Assembly: GCA_017355425.1 (NCBI GenBank)
Contig: CP070233.1
Coordinates: forward strand, 2,583,501-2,647,500
Length of the DNA stretch: 64,000 nt
Direction of reading: 5' to 3'
DNA from: Dolichospermum sp. DET69
GTDB lineage: Bacteria; Cyanobacteriota; Cyanobacteriia; Cyanobacteriales; Nostocaceae
Part shown: positions 45,185-54,351 of the stretch, in pieces
Layout of the letters: the number at the start of each line of letters is the position of its first letter
Position numbering within the stretch: the first letter of the stretch is position 1
Position numbers and translations under genes: made by a program
Notes under the pieces: generated by a model
What the model saw: only the letters and a program-made list of their open reading frames with translations
Told to the model about the DNA's origin: nothing
The model's database searches: none

Positions 45185-45291
45185 GATTAATTCCTCACAA
45201 TTCTAATTTATTACGGAAAAACGAACCACAGAGGCACAGAGTTCACAGAGAAAAGAGGGTTTGAGAGATATTTTGGGTAAGTCCTGATTTT

Positions 45292-46920
45292 CTAAGTTTG
45301 TGGGAGTTGATCAAATTCAATTTTGCCATAGTCTAGTTTAATAATTCTATCGGCTAAATGAAAATAATGATCATCATGACTAATTACTAAAATTGTTTTT
45401 CCCTGGGCTTTCAATTCTGGCAGTAATTGAGTATAGAATATATCTTTGAACAATGGATCTTGATCAGCAGCCCATTCATCAAATAAATAAATTTGCCGAT
45501 TTTCTAAATATGCTGTTAGTAATGCGAGGCGTTTTCGTTGTCCTTGGGAAAGGGACGTAGTGGAAAGTTGCCCATTTTCGATTTTGACTTTATGATCAAG
45601 TTGCAATTTCTCTAAATATTTTTGGGCTTGAATATCTAAGTTATTATTTTCTAATCCTAGTAGTTCTTCAAATAAATAAAAGTCAGAAAATACTACAGAA
45701 AAATGTTGACGATACCATTCACGGTTATTTTCTGTAATCAAATTTTCATCTAAGATAATTTCGCCATTTTCAGGAATGTATAAACCAGTAATGAGTTTAG
45801 CTAAAGATGATTTACCACTACCGTTACCACCAACAATAAAAACTAATTCTTGGGGATAAAGGGTAAGATTAATTGGACCAAGAATAAAACTACTATCTTC
45901 TTTATCTGTGTAATAAGTGTGAGTAACATTTTTGAGTTGTAAACTGTGCCAATTTGTGAGAGCATGAGGCGGTGCAGTAGCAACTTCTGCACGACTGGCT
46001 AAAGACAAACCCAAGGATTCGATTTTTTGTAAAGCTACGCTGGCTTTACTAATTAGGGGTAAATTATTGGAAATATTATCCATAGGCAACATTAAATAAG
46101 TAAAGGTGAGAATGTAACCAGATAAAGTTTCGGCATCAATGGCAAATAAATGTGGTAAAATGAAGAGAACAAAACCAATGGCAAAGAAAAATACTAATTT
46201 CCCCCAACTGGTAGTTGTGGCAAATAAAGTTAAACCTTGAACATTGTGATTTCTAAATCTGCTGGCTGTGGCTTCTAAACGATTAGTTAAGAAAAATTGC
46301 CGGCGTTGATAGTGCAGTTTGAGTTCTTTAATTCCTGCTGTAATAGTGCTAAAGTTATTAAATAACGCATCTTGATCTTCACGGGCTAAAGCTAATAATT
46401 GTTCTCCTCTATCTAATAACAATTTGCAACTACCAATAGCTAGGATCATTAAAATCACAACCATGATAAATACTAACCAAGATAGCCAAGTTATATATAG
46501 TAAACATCCCAACGCCATGGATATATCAATACATAAAAATGGGATGACATAGACAGCATTTGCTACTGCTTGCACATCTTCTGTTAAAGTTGCTAATAAG
46601 CGGGAATTTCCTACTTGTTCTAAATGACTTAATTCAGATGCTAATATTTGCCGACTTAACTGCATTCGTAGTTGCAAAACGGCATTTTGAGATAAACGAA
46701 TTAACATGATTTGGGAAATCACGCCGGTAATTAAGGCCACGGTAACTAAACCGACGAAACCCCAGGCTATAGTTGTCAGAGGTGCAGCATTGCTTTTACT
46801 CGCAGCACTACTAATAAGGGCTATTAATCCCGCGCTACTACCACCACTCAAAAAACCTGTGGTAATAGCGATCGCTACCATTGTCCACGAAGAACGTAAA
46901 AGAAAGTAAATTAGATTCAT
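45292..46920 (-). CDS. Cyclic-peptide-type ABC exporter
   Basis: A 542-residue half transporter of the SyrD/PvdE/McjD-like type. There are six membrane helices in residues 10-290, then an ATP-binding domain with Walker A VGGNGSGKS (364-372), signature LSQGQRKRL, Walker B IYLFDEWAAD and the H-loop ISHDD. There is no N-terminal C39 peptidase. Such exporters move siderophores, lipopeptides or cyclic and lasso peptides. Nearby are an NRPS fragment (36931-37175) and a double-glycine peptide candidate (41222-41452), either of which may once have been its cargo system. Confidence 0.85.
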   Translation of the reverse strand: MNLIYFLLRSSWTMVAIAITTGFLSGGSSAGLIALISSAASKSNAAPLTTIAWGFVGLVTVALITGVISQIMLIRLSQNAVLQLRMQLSRQILASELSHLEQVGNSRLLATLTEDVQAVANAVYVIPFLCIDISMALGCLLYITWLSWLVFIMVVILMILAIGSCKLLLDRGEQLLALAREDQDALFNNFSTITAGIKELKLHYQRRQFFLTNRLEATASRFRNHNVQGLTLFATTTSWGKLVFFFAIGFVLFILPHLFAIDAETLSGYILTFTYLMLPMDNISNNLPLISKASVALQKIESLGLSLASRAEVATAPPHALTNWHSLQLKNVTHTYYTDKEDSSFILGPINLTLYPQELVFIVGGNGSGKSSLAKLITGLYIPENGEIILDENLITENNREWYRQHFSVVFSDFYLFEELLGLENNNLDIQAQKYLEKLQLDHKVKIENGQLSTTSLSQGQRKRLALLTAYLENRQIYLFDEWAADQDPLFKDIFYTQLLPELKAQGKTILVISHDDHYFHLADRIIKLDYGKIEFDQLPQT

Positions 46921-46921
46921 T

Positions 46922-46999
46922 AGTTAGTAGGGGCGCAGGGCCTGCGCCCAGTCATTAGTTAGTAGGGGCGCAGGGACTGCGCCCAGTCATTAGTCATTA
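46922..46999. repeat. 35-bp tandem repeat with GC-rich palindrome
   Basis: Two units of AGTAGGGGCGCAGGG-CTGCGCCCAGTCATTAGTT, 35 bp each, differing at one base. Each contains the palindrome GGGCGCAGG/CCTGCGCCC (perfect in unit 1). They lie between the divergent exporter and glycosyltransferase genes. Confidence 0.8.
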
Positions 47000-47019
47000 G
47001 AAAAAATTTTCCTGTGTTT

Positions 47020-48141
47020 ATGTTCATTTTCTGTTTATCAGCCGTTCTATTTTACACCTATGGGGTTTATACAGCGATCGCATTTTTGCGTTCCGCTCCT
47101 CCCATAAACCCAGAATTTCATCCCCCTGTCACCATCCTTAAACCGCTGTGTGGTGTGGATAAGGGGACTTACACCAACTTAGCTTCATTTTGTCAACAAG
47201 ATTATCCACAATATCAAATTATTTTTGGTGTCCGCAGTTCTACAGACCCTAGTATAGAAGTAGTTGAGAAACTAATTCAACAATTTCCAGAAATAGATAT
47301 TAGTTTAGTAGTGAAAGATCATACTATCGGGGCAAATTTGAAAATCAGCAACTTAGCTAATGCTGTCACCGCTGCCAATCATGCTATTTTATTAATTGCT
47401 GATAGTGATATTCGTGTTAGTTCAGACTATTTGCAAACAGTTGTTCAACCATTACAAGATGAAAAAGTTGGCGTTGTTACCTGTTTATATCGTTCCACAG
47501 CCGAAGGAATAGCTACTATTTTAGAAGCTATTTGTACAGCCACAGATTTTCAACCTGGTATTTTAGTTAGTACACAATTAGAAGGAATAAAATTTGCTTT
47601 AGGTTCAACCATTGTTATTCGCAAAACTACATTAACAAAAATTGGCGGTTTTGTAGCCGTAGCTGATTATTTAGCAGATGACTATCAACTCGGATATTTA
47701 CCAACCCTAGCAGGTGAGAAAGTAGTATTATCTAACTATATTGTAGAACACGGATTAGGACACAGTAGTTTATTAGATTCTATCAATCGCCAAATCCGTT
47801 GGGCGCGTTGTATTCGTGTTTCTCGTCCTTGGGGTTACACGGGATTAATATTTACTTTCGGCACAGTTTCTAGTTTAATATTATTAATAACTAGCAGTGG
47901 TTCTATTTTTTCTTGCTTAGTTTTCTCCATAACTTTACTCATGCGCTTGATCATGGCTTGGGTAATAGGAATAAAAGTCCTTAATGATGCAGTTACTCAA
48001 AAATTCTTTTGGCTGATTCCTGTTGCGGATATAGTTAGATTTATAATTTGGTGTTGTGGGTTCGTGGGTAATACTATTGAATGGCGAGGGACAAAATTTA
48101 AATTGGTGAAAGATGGTAAATTGGAAATAATCAAAAGTTAA
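47020..48141 (+). CDS. hpnI: GT21-type glycosyltransferase, HpnI-like
   Basis: A 373-residue membrane glycosyltransferase. An N-terminal helix (about 2-22) is followed by a GT-A domain: VTILKPLCGVDKG, ADSDIRVS as the DxD-like site, and QIRWARCIRV as the (Q/R)xxRW motif. Three membrane helices close the protein. This order fits ceramide glucosyltransferase-like enzymes and HpnI, which adds N-acetylglucosamine to bacteriohopanetetrol. The hopanoid assignment is by family resemblance; no other hpn gene is in the window. A GTG at 47014 is an alternative start. Confidence 0.7.
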   Translation: MFIFCLSAVLFYTYGVYTAIAFLRSAPPINPEFHPPVTILKPLCGVDKGTYTNLASFCQQDYPQYQIIFGVRSSTDPSIEVVEKLIQQFPEIDISLVVKDHTIGANLKISNLANAVTAANHAILLIADSDIRVSSDYLQTVVQPLQDEKVGVVTCLYRSTAEGIATILEAICTATDFQPGILVSTQLEGIKFALGSTIVIRKTTLTKIGGFVAVADYLADDYQLGYLPTLAGEKVVLSNYIVEHGLGHSSLLDSINRQIRWARCIRVSRPWGYTGLIFTFGTVSSLILLITSSGSIFSCLVFSITLLMRLIMAWVIGIKVLNDAVTQKFFWLIPVADIVRFIIWCCGFVGNTIEWRGTKFKLVKDGKLEIIKS

Positions 48142-48564
48142 GAATATTTTTTTAATGGGAAGTCTCTAACGTAAAACCATAACCCAACTGGGAATGAATT
48201 CTCAGTCTCATAGCAGAAGTCATCTGAAGATGACTAAGAAGATGTTTGAAAAGTTTTTAATGTATAAATAAACCCCTCTCCAAACCTCTCCAGTATTAAA
48301 TGTTATTCCTTTTCCCTCTCCTCGGGGAGAGTCTTTGAAACCCCCCTTCCAGCTAAAAAAAGTTTTTTCCTTTTCCCTCTCCTTTTAGGAGAATTCCACA
48401 GGAGTTAAACTCACAACTTCAGCTATGGAAGAACTGGAAACACAGATTCACCGCCTTCCTGATCTCAAAAAATGGGTTGTGGAAATTTTTGCTAACCCAG
48501 CATAGTTATTGGATCATATTTTTTGTGGAGTCCTCTAAATTTGATAACATTATAGGAAAGAATA
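48142..48564. other. Intergenic with element debris and a short coding remnant
   Basis: The left end of a TTAGAGG-family element (48235-48254) is followed by its CCCCTCTCCAAACCTCTCC body, without a right end. At about 48398-48505 an open stretch reads STGVKLTTSAMEELETQIHR and on to EIFANPA and a stop. It looks like the 3' end of a lost gene, but I cannot name the family. The last 60 bp lead into xisH. Confidence 0.45.
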
Positions 48565-48984
48565 ATGTCTAGAAGAGATGATTTACATTTTCCTTTACGC
48601 CGTACCCTTGAAAAAGATGGATGGATAATTACCAGTGATACCTTAATCTTAGTGCTTGGACAAACACTCTTAAAAGCTGATTTAGGAGCAGAAAAACTAT
48701 TCACAGCCGAAAAAGAAGGACGTAAAATAGCTGTTGAGATCAAAGATTTTGATGCTTCTTCGGTAATCAGTGAACTGGAGAAAACAATGGGACAACTTCA
48801 ACTTTACCAATGGGCATTAGAAGGACAAGAACCAGAGCGTCAATTGTTTTTGGCTATAAGTCAAGCAGTATATATCAAACATTTTCAAAAGCCAATCTTC
48901 CAAATTGCCATCCAGCGCAGTAAAATTAATTTATTAATCTATGCTCCAGAGCAGGAGGTAATTATCCAATGGATAACTCACTAA
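48565..48984 (+). CDS. xisH: XisH protein
   Basis: A 139-residue protein of the XisH family, first known as a factor controlling excision of the fdxN DNA element in Anabaena. It opens MSRRDDLHFPLRRTLEKDGW; the core has D and E-x-K (ADLGAEKLF and AVEIKDF), which fits a restriction-endonuclease-like fold. xisI overlaps its end by 16 bp. Many cyanobacteria carry several xisHI pairs far from any excised element, so a mobile or toxin-antitoxin-like role is as likely as a role in excision here. Confidence 0.85.
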   Translation: MSRRDDLHFPLRRTLEKDGWIITSDTLILVLGQTLLKADLGAEKLFTAEKEGRKIAVEIKDFDASSVISELEKTMGQLQLYQWALEGQEPERQLFLAISQAVYIKHFQKPIFQIAIQRSKINLLIYAPEQEVIIQWITH

Positions 48985-49274
48985 ATTATGCAGAAATAAT
49001 CAAAAAAACAGTGAATGCTGCCACCATTGATCAACCTAGTATTCAAGCAATTAAACTCTATCCAGTTTGTGACGTTGAATCTGGTAACTTTGTTGTTCTT
49101 GCTACAGGCTTTGATAAACAACAATGGATGGATAATGTAATATTTCATGCCAGACTCATCGAAAAAGATAACTGCGATCGCCAAATTATCATCGAAGAAG
49201 ACAACTTTGAGGAAGGATTAGTTGATACACTCATCGAAGCAGGAATCAAAAAAGAGGATATCGTTATCAGTTAA
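48969..49274 (+). CDS. xisI: XisI protein
   Basis: A 101-residue partner of XisH. Its ATG lies inside the xisH 3' end in another frame. The segments LYPVCDVESGNFVVLATGFD, QWMDNVIFHARLI and IIEEDNFEEGLVDTLIEAGI are the XisI family pattern. Known only as an fdxN-element excision controlling factor. The tight overlap implies a protein complex made at a fixed ratio. Confidence 0.85.
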   Translation: MDNSLNYAEIIKKTVNAATIDQPSIQAIKLYPVCDVESGNFVVLATGFDKQQWMDNVIFHARLIEKDNCDRQIIIEEDNFEEGLVDTLIEAGIKKEDIVIS

Positions 49275-49629
49275 CAACAAGCGAGGAAAGAAAGTTTTGC
49301 GCGGCTTCAGGAAACATCAAAGAGATTAAGAGAGGGTGAGACTACGTTTATACAATAACAATTGGGCATTTTTTTATTTGGAATGCTCTAACACTATAGA
49401 ACGCAAAAGATAAATTCTCTGATCTTTTTAACCCACCTTTGCTAAAAAGAAACTCTATGCGGTTAAAACCCGCTCGTGTCGCTTATATCTCAGCGGCTTT
49501 AGCCACTGAGCTTTACGCTTACCGGATATTCCTGTCACAAGAATGAATTTTGAACAAAGTCAGAGTATAGAGCAAATTGTGATTTAATTTTTACAGTCCC
49601 CGCTGCGGCTTTTGTTTGATTTTCTTAAT
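49275..49629. other. Intergenic with a possible antitoxin tail
   Basis: Directly after xisI, 49275-49354 reads QQARKESFARLQETSKRLRE and then GETTFIQ and stop without its own start; this may be a gene remnant. The rest is non-coding and should contain the promoter of the siroheme genes. Confidence 0.35.
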
Positions 49630-50373
49630 ATGCAACTTACCAACATTACAGCTTATCTTTTAGTATCTCATGGGAGTCGTGATCCGCGTCCAGATGTATC
49701 TATGCAGCAATTAGCCAGGCTGTTAAGTGAGATATTACCCCAAGGGAAAAATTTCCTAGGTATTGCTACCTTAGAAGCAAATATCCAACCTTTACATCTG
49801 CAAATTCAAGATTTTGCCGATCGCGTTCAGGCTTTTGGCTGTAAAATGGTGCAAATTATCCCCCTATTTTTGTTACCGGGATTTCATGTTATGACTGATA
49901 TCCCCGCCGAAATCACCCTTGCAGAACAGGCTATCAGTGAAGGAATGACAATAGAATTGCGTCCTTATATTGGCAGTTATCCTGGATTAGAAAGGTTTTT
50001 TGCGAAGATGATGATGACAGTAAAATCGGATATATCAATTATTTTGGCTCATGGTAGCCGTCGGGCTGATTCTCATACCCCTGTGGAAAATATAGCAGCT
50101 AGTGTGAACGCAGTTACCGCTTATTGGTCTGTACCTCCTAGTTTAGAAGTAAGAGTACAGGAATTAATCGCCGCTGGTTATGGACAAATTGCGATTTTCC
50201 CATACTTTTTATTTACAGGTGGCATAACTGATGCGATCGCTTTGGCAGTAGAAACGCTAAAATTACAATTTCCATCAGTAAGTTTTCAACTCGCACCACC
50301 TTTAGGAACAAGTCCAGAATTTGCTAATTTACTGTGGGATTTAATTAAAGAAGAGGAAAAAGTTGTTGGGTAA
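49630..50373 (+). CDS. Sirohydrochlorin chelatase (CbiX/SirB type)
   Basis: A 247-residue protein from the ATG at 49630. Two CbiX-like halves are seen: LLVSHGSRDPRP near the N-terminus and ILAHGSRRADS in the middle, each with the His of the metal-insertion site, plus VQIIPLFLLPGFHVMTDIP and IAIFPYFLFTGGI. It inserts iron (siroheme) or cobalt (cobalamin) into sirohydrochlorin. Its last codons overlap the start of cobA, whose product makes the precursor, so iron insertion for siroheme is the likely job. A TTG at 49612 would add six residues. Confidence 0.85.
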   Translation: MQLTNITAYLLVSHGSRDPRPDVSMQQLARLLSEILPQGKNFLGIATLEANIQPLHLQIQDFADRVQAFGCKMVQIIPLFLLPGFHVMTDIPAEITLAEQAISEGMTIELRPYIGSYPGLERFFAKMMMTVKSDISIILAHGSRRADSHTPVENIAASVNAVTAYWSVPPSLEVRVQELIAAGYGQIAIFPYFLFTGGITDAIALAVETLKLQFPSVSFQLAPPLGTSPEFANLLWDLIKEEEKVVG

Positions 50374-51142
50374 AGTTTATTTAGTCGGTGCAGGTCCTGG
50401 AGATCCTGGACTCATGACTCTCAAAGGAAAAGGTTTATTAGCTTGTGCAGATGTTGTTATCTATGATGCTTTGGTGAGTCCAGAAGTTCTGGAAATGATT
50501 AATCCCGAAGCCGAACAAATCAACGCGGGTAAACGCATGGGTAGACATTCCTTATTACAGGAAGTCACTACTCAATTACTAATTGAGAAAGCGGAAAATC
50601 ATGCTATTGTTATCAGGCTTAAAGGTGGTGATCCTTTTATCTTTGGTCGTGGTGGGGAAGAAATGGCGGAATTGGTAGCCGCAGGTATTCCCGTCGAAGT
50701 TGTCCCAGGAATTACATCAGGAATTGCCGCAGCGGCCTATGCTGGTATTCCTTTAACTCATCGTCTTTATAGTTCTTCCGTAACTTTTGTCACTGGACAT
50801 GAATCTGCTGGTAAGTATAAACCCCAGGTAAATTGGCAAGCGATCGCTCACGGTTCAGAAACTATTGTAATTTATATGGGTATTCACAATTTACCCTACA
50901 TTGTTGAACAGTTTACTCTAGCTGGGTTGAGTTTAGATACACCCATTGCCTTAGTCCGCTGGGGAACTCGGCCAGAACAAGAAGAATTAATTGGTGAATT
51001 GGGAACAATTATCAAACAAGTAGAAGAAAAAGGATTTCTTGCACCAGCGATAGCCGTAATTGGTGCAGTCGTTAAATTACACGATATATTATCTGGTTCT
51101 CGGATAGAACAGACATCTGGTGGGAATGAATGTATCCCGTAG
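50363..51142 (+). CDS. cobA: Uroporphyrinogen-III C-methyltransferase
   Basis: A 259-residue SUMT that methylates uroporphyrinogen III at C-2 and C-7 with S-adenosylmethionine, giving precorrin-2 for siroheme and cobalamin. KVYLVGAGPGDPGLMTLKG, the GRGGEE segment and VEVVPGITSG are the family blocks. Only TTG starts (50363 or 50366) are in place, overlapping the stop of the chelatase gene, so translation is coupled. The 3' end (codons for SGGNECIP and the following 60 bp) is repeated 99 bp further on. Confidence 0.92.
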   Translation: MLGKVYLVGAGPGDPGLMTLKGKGLLACADVVIYDALVSPEVLEMINPEAEQINAGKRMGRHSLLQEVTTQLLIEKAENHAIVIRLKGGDPFIFGRGGEEMAELVAAGIPVEVVPGITSGIAAAAYAGIPLTHRLYSSSVTFVTGHESAGKYKPQVNWQAIAHGSETIVIYMGIHNLPYIVEQFTLAGLSLDTPIALVRWGTRPEQEELIGELGTIIKQVEEKGFLAPAIAVIGAVVKLHDILSGSRIEQTSGGNECIP

Positions 51143-51280
51143 GGTGCATTAGCGCCAGCCTAATGCACCATTTATCAATATTAGGATGCGTTACGGCTAT
51201 GCCTAATGCACCCTATTGGTGGGAATGAATGTATCCCGTAGGGTGCATTAGCGCCAGCCTAACGCACCATTTATCAATAT
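51117..51280. repeat. 99-bp duplication of the cobA 3' end
   Basis: GGTGGGAATGAATGTATCCC starts at 51119, inside cobA, and again at 51218. Both are followed by the same GTAGGGTGCATTAGCGCCAG hairpin repeat. The second copy carries the cobA C-terminal codons outside the gene. Confidence 0.8.
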
Positions 51281-51386
51281 TACAGCAAATTGTCATCAAA
51301 CCTGGAACAAGAACCCCACCCCCAACCCCCTCCCCGCAAGCGATGAGGGGGCTAAGATGTACCTTATATGATTGGAAATCGCTGTA
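51281..51386. repeat. Fold-back element, TACAGC termini (copy 2)
   Basis: It starts TACAGC and ends GCTGTA. The core CCCCACCCCCAACCCCCTCC and GCAAGCGATGAGGGGGC is the same as in the element at 22969-23075; the arms are more degraded (AACAAG, GTACCTTAT). Confidence 0.7.
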
Positions 51387-51439
51387 GGATGCGTTACGGC
51401 TATGCCTAACGCACGCTACAAATACTGCCCAAAGTCAGA

Positions 51440-52507
51440 TTACACAATATGTTGAAAAATAATTTTCAGCAAATCTCCCTGAGAAAAAGGTTTTTCTAAA
51501 TAGCCATTAGCTCTCACAAACTTGGCTTTTGCTCTATCTCTCAATCCCATTCTTTCTGTCATCAAAATTACAGGAATATTTTGATAATGTGTGTGCTTCC
51601 GTAATAAAGAACAGATTTCAAACCCATCTAAATTTGGCATTTCTATATTTAGTAAAATAATATCAGGTTGCACGCGCAGAATTTCCATTAAAGCTTGGGA
51701 AGAATCCATAAATTTAATCACGGAAAATATTTGCTCATCTAAAAAATCTTCCACAGCATTTAATATGCTATAATCATCGTCTACACCCAAAATACTGTAT
51801 TTCTTTCTCTCTCTAACTTGAGGGTTATTCGGCTGATTTATATTTGGTTCAGAATCAACTTGATCAGCATTACTTCTGGGTAATTGTTCCTGATGTTTTT
51901 GATGTGACTGATGATTATTTTCAAAATTCAAATTTTCCTGAATATCAATCTTTACCCCTGATTGACATTTTTCCACTAGAGTTCTTAAATTCAAATGACA
52001 AAATTTAGGGAGATCATCTAAAAAAGTATTAGGAACAAATTCATAACTGCCATATTCTAAATTCAGTAATGATTGTAAAACTTCCAGTGCTAATTGCTCA
52101 ATTAGTAAAGCAGCCTGAAAATGACTAATATATTTTTGATTAACTAACCAACAAATTGCTAAATAATCTGGATTTGGGATTGACTGATTTTCAATATCCT
52201 GTTCAAAAATCATCCGTACCTGTTCATTGATACCCATAGGAAGAGTAGAAATTTGCTGACTCAATTGCTGTAAGTTCCGGTAAAGAGGTTCAAACGTTTC
52301 CTCAGAGTAACCAGCGTAAATTAGCTTACCCTGATCCATATATATTGACCATGCACCCGACTCACTAAATACTTGGAAACAACCAGTAAAAGAATTATTA
52401 GTAATCTTCTTTAATAAATTAATTGGTTGTATTTTTTGAAAAAATCTATATCTACTAATAGGAATTGTATTCATATGCTGAGATTGATCATTAGAATTTT
52501 CTCTCAT
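51440..52507 (-). CDS. PatA-like response regulator without phospho-acceptor Asp
   Basis: A 355-residue protein. Residues 20-185 are a PATAN/DUF4388-type domain (LLKKITNNSFTGCFQV, SIYMDQGKLIYAGYSEETFE), as in PatA and PixG. A Gln/Asn/His-rich linker (190-232) leads to a receiver domain with GVDDDYSI and the Lys in YLEKPF. The phospho-acceptor position is Asn (IILLNIEMP) instead of Asp, so it is probably not phosphorylated in the usual way. PatA-type regulators steer heterocyst pattern or phototaxis; which one applies here is open. It is transcribed alone. Confidence 0.85.
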   Translation of the reverse strand: MRENSNDQSQHMNTIPISRYRFFQKIQPINLLKKITNNSFTGCFQVFSESGAWSIYMDQGKLIYAGYSEETFEPLYRNLQQLSQQISTLPMGINEQVRMIFEQDIENQSIPNPDYLAICWLVNQKYISHFQAALLIEQLALEVLQSLLNLEYGSYEFVPNTFLDDLPKFCHLNLRTLVEKCQSGVKIDIQENLNFENNHQSHQKHQEQLPRSNADQVDSEPNINQPNNPQVRERKKYSILGVDDDYSILNAVEDFLDEQIFSVIKFMDSSQALMEILRVQPDIILLNIEMPNLDGFEICSLLRKHTHYQNIPVILMTERMGLRDRAKAKFVRANGYLEKPFSQGDLLKIIFQHIV

Positions 52508-52657
52508 AATCAGTTAATTACTGGATTTTATAAACGGTTTAAATTCTGATTCTGGAAGGCTTAACTTTTAGGTTACTATAGATTTTTTACAAGAAATAAA
52601 AAAGTATGTTAAACCGATTGTAAAAAAATGAAGTAGACAGATTTTCCCAAAAAGTCT

Positions 52658-52757
52658 CTAAGAGGGGAATTAGAGTCAAAGTCCCCCTTTTTAAGGGGGA
52701 TTTAGGGGGATCTGAAAATATATGATCCACCATAAGAGACTTTTAAAACATCCTCTA
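52658..52757. mobile_element. MITE-like element, TTAGAGG family (copy E)
   Basis: CTAAGAGG at the left and AAAACATCCTCTAG at the right are inverted. The centre GTCCCCCTTTTTAAGGGGGA and the following TTTAGGGGGATCT are identical to the element at 31067-31223. Confidence 0.6.
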
Positions 52758-52799
52758 GTTTTTCATCTCAATGTTTCTTAAATTACCCAATACTTAATC

Positions 52800-53732
52800 G
52801 TGTCTGCAATTAATATCCAAGTTCCAGAAAATAGCGATCGCCTAGATCGCTATTTATCCCAAGAGTTATCAGATTTATCCCGTGCGCGCATCCAGCAATT
52901 AATCCAACAGGGCTGTGTTCAAGTCAATGATACAGTTTGTACATCTAAGAAGATTAATCTGAAAACAGGCGATCGCATTATCCTAGAAATTCCCGCAATT
53001 CAACCTTTAGCACTAATCGCAGAAGATATTGCCCTAGATATTCTTTATGAAGACGACGAGTTAATCATTCTCAATAAACCCGCTGGTTTAGTAGTCCACC
53101 CCGCACCAGGACATCCGGATGGAACTTTAGTTAATGCTTTATTAGCACACTGTCCCAATTTACCGGGAATAGGTGGGGTTCAACGTCCGGGAATTGTCCA
53201 CCGTTTAGACAAAGATACAACGGGAGCCATTGTTATTGCCAAAACAGACCGAGCCTATCAACACTTGCAAGCACAAATACAAGCAAAAACCGCTAGAAGA
53301 GAATATTTAGGCTTAATTTACGGTGTCCCCAAAATGGAAACTGGGAGCATAAACTTACCCATTGGTCGGAATTCCCAAGACCGCAAAAAAATGGACATTG
53401 TTTCTGTAGAAGAGGGTGGACGCGCTGCAATTACTCATTGGCAAGTAAAAGAGAGATTTGGCAACTATACATTAATGCACTTCCAATTAGAAACAGGTCG
53501 TACCCATCAAATTCGTGTCCACAGTGCCAAAATCGGTCATCCCATCGTCGGCGACCCCATTTATAGTTCTGCTCATTCCGTCGGCGTAAATTTGCCAGGA
53601 CAAGCATTACACGCTTGGAAACTCCAGTTACAACATCCCGTCTCTGGTGACTTAGTAGAAGTGACCGCTCCTCTTCCCCGCAGCTTGACAACTTTACTGG
53701 AAGTATTGCGCCGTCGAAGTGGTATTTATTAA
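52800..53732 (+). CDS. rluD: RluA-family pseudouridine synthase, RluD type
   Basis: A 310-residue enzyme that isomerises uridines in 23S rRNA. An N-terminal S4 RNA-binding domain (RLDRYLSQELSDLSRARIQQ) is followed by the catalytic domain with GIVHRLDKDTTG, catalytic Asp137. RTHQIRVHSAKIGHPIVGDP is the other RluA-family block. The start is GTG at 52800. The length and domain order fit RluD, but RluC-type specificity cannot be excluded. It is immediately upstream of the cpc promoter region. Confidence 0.88.
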   Translation: MSAINIQVPENSDRLDRYLSQELSDLSRARIQQLIQQGCVQVNDTVCTSKKINLKTGDRIILEIPAIQPLALIAEDIALDILYEDDELIILNKPAGLVVHPAPGHPDGTLVNALLAHCPNLPGIGGVQRPGIVHRLDKDTTGAIVIAKTDRAYQHLQAQIQAKTARREYLGLIYGVPKMETGSINLPIGRNSQDRKKMDIVSVEEGGRAAITHWQVKERFGNYTLMHFQLETGRTHQIRVHSAKIGHPIVGDPIYSSAHSVGVNLPGQALHAWKLQLQHPVSGDLVEVTAPLPRSLTTLLEVLRRRSGIY

Positions 53733-54351
53733 GAATTTCTGAAAAAATAGCGATTTACTCTCAATTTGTGAATATAGGCCTTTGAGTATTTATATCCCCC
53801 CAGGGGGGAAAAAAAATAGAACATTTTTCAAATATCTAGAAATGTAAACTTAACATTTCTTAACAAAATTCAGCTAAATCATAGACAAGACAACACGGCT
53901 GTAATCCTTTTATAGTCAGAATTTTCCAGAAAATTAAAACAATCTTTAGTTACCTAATATTGCGGTTTCTTTCAAAAAATGTAAAGTTGTGTAACACAAA
54001 TATCAAATTTTTCTCAGCTATATGCCTTGTATATAATGAGTTTGAGGCTTCTTTTGGGTGATCATTTGATCTATTCATAATTTGTAACAAATAAAGGCTC
54101 TATGGCATTGTATAAACATAAACTGTAGGGGTTAAACAACAGAAGAAAGTTGAAAAAGCAGGCAATTCATTAAGTTTGCCGGTTTCTCATAAAATTCCCC
54201 TCTGACTCTCATAATTTCTGGTTTGAAAACTGTAGACTAGTAAATGAGAGAATAAATTGAGAAACGCTTTGATTTGACTCTGTTGCAAATCAATCCGAAT
54301 TAGTTTTAATTTAGAGATCTCTCAACTAAGTAATTTAGGAGATTAGAATCC
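53733..54351. other. Upstream region of the phycocyanin operon
   Basis: 619 bp without a gene. It should contain the cpc promoter and a long 5' leader, as is usual for cpc operons. Besides the candidate sites in 53987-54037 there is a good ribosome site (TTTAGGAGATT) before cpcB at 54337. Confidence 0.6.
53987..54037 (+). promoter_or_regulatory. Candidate cpc promoter with upstream palindrome
   Basis: A perfect inverted repeat TTGTG-TAA-CACAA (53987-53999) lies 33 bp before TATAAT (54032-54037). No good -35 box is seen at 17 bp, so activation by a regulator binding the palindrome is possible. It would give a leader of about 310 bases. Confidence 0.4.

Noticed and set aside
53431-53691. Minus-strand frame inside rluD
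   Set aside because: Lies in the rluD coding region, Arg/Trp-rich antisense sequence typical of a shadow.
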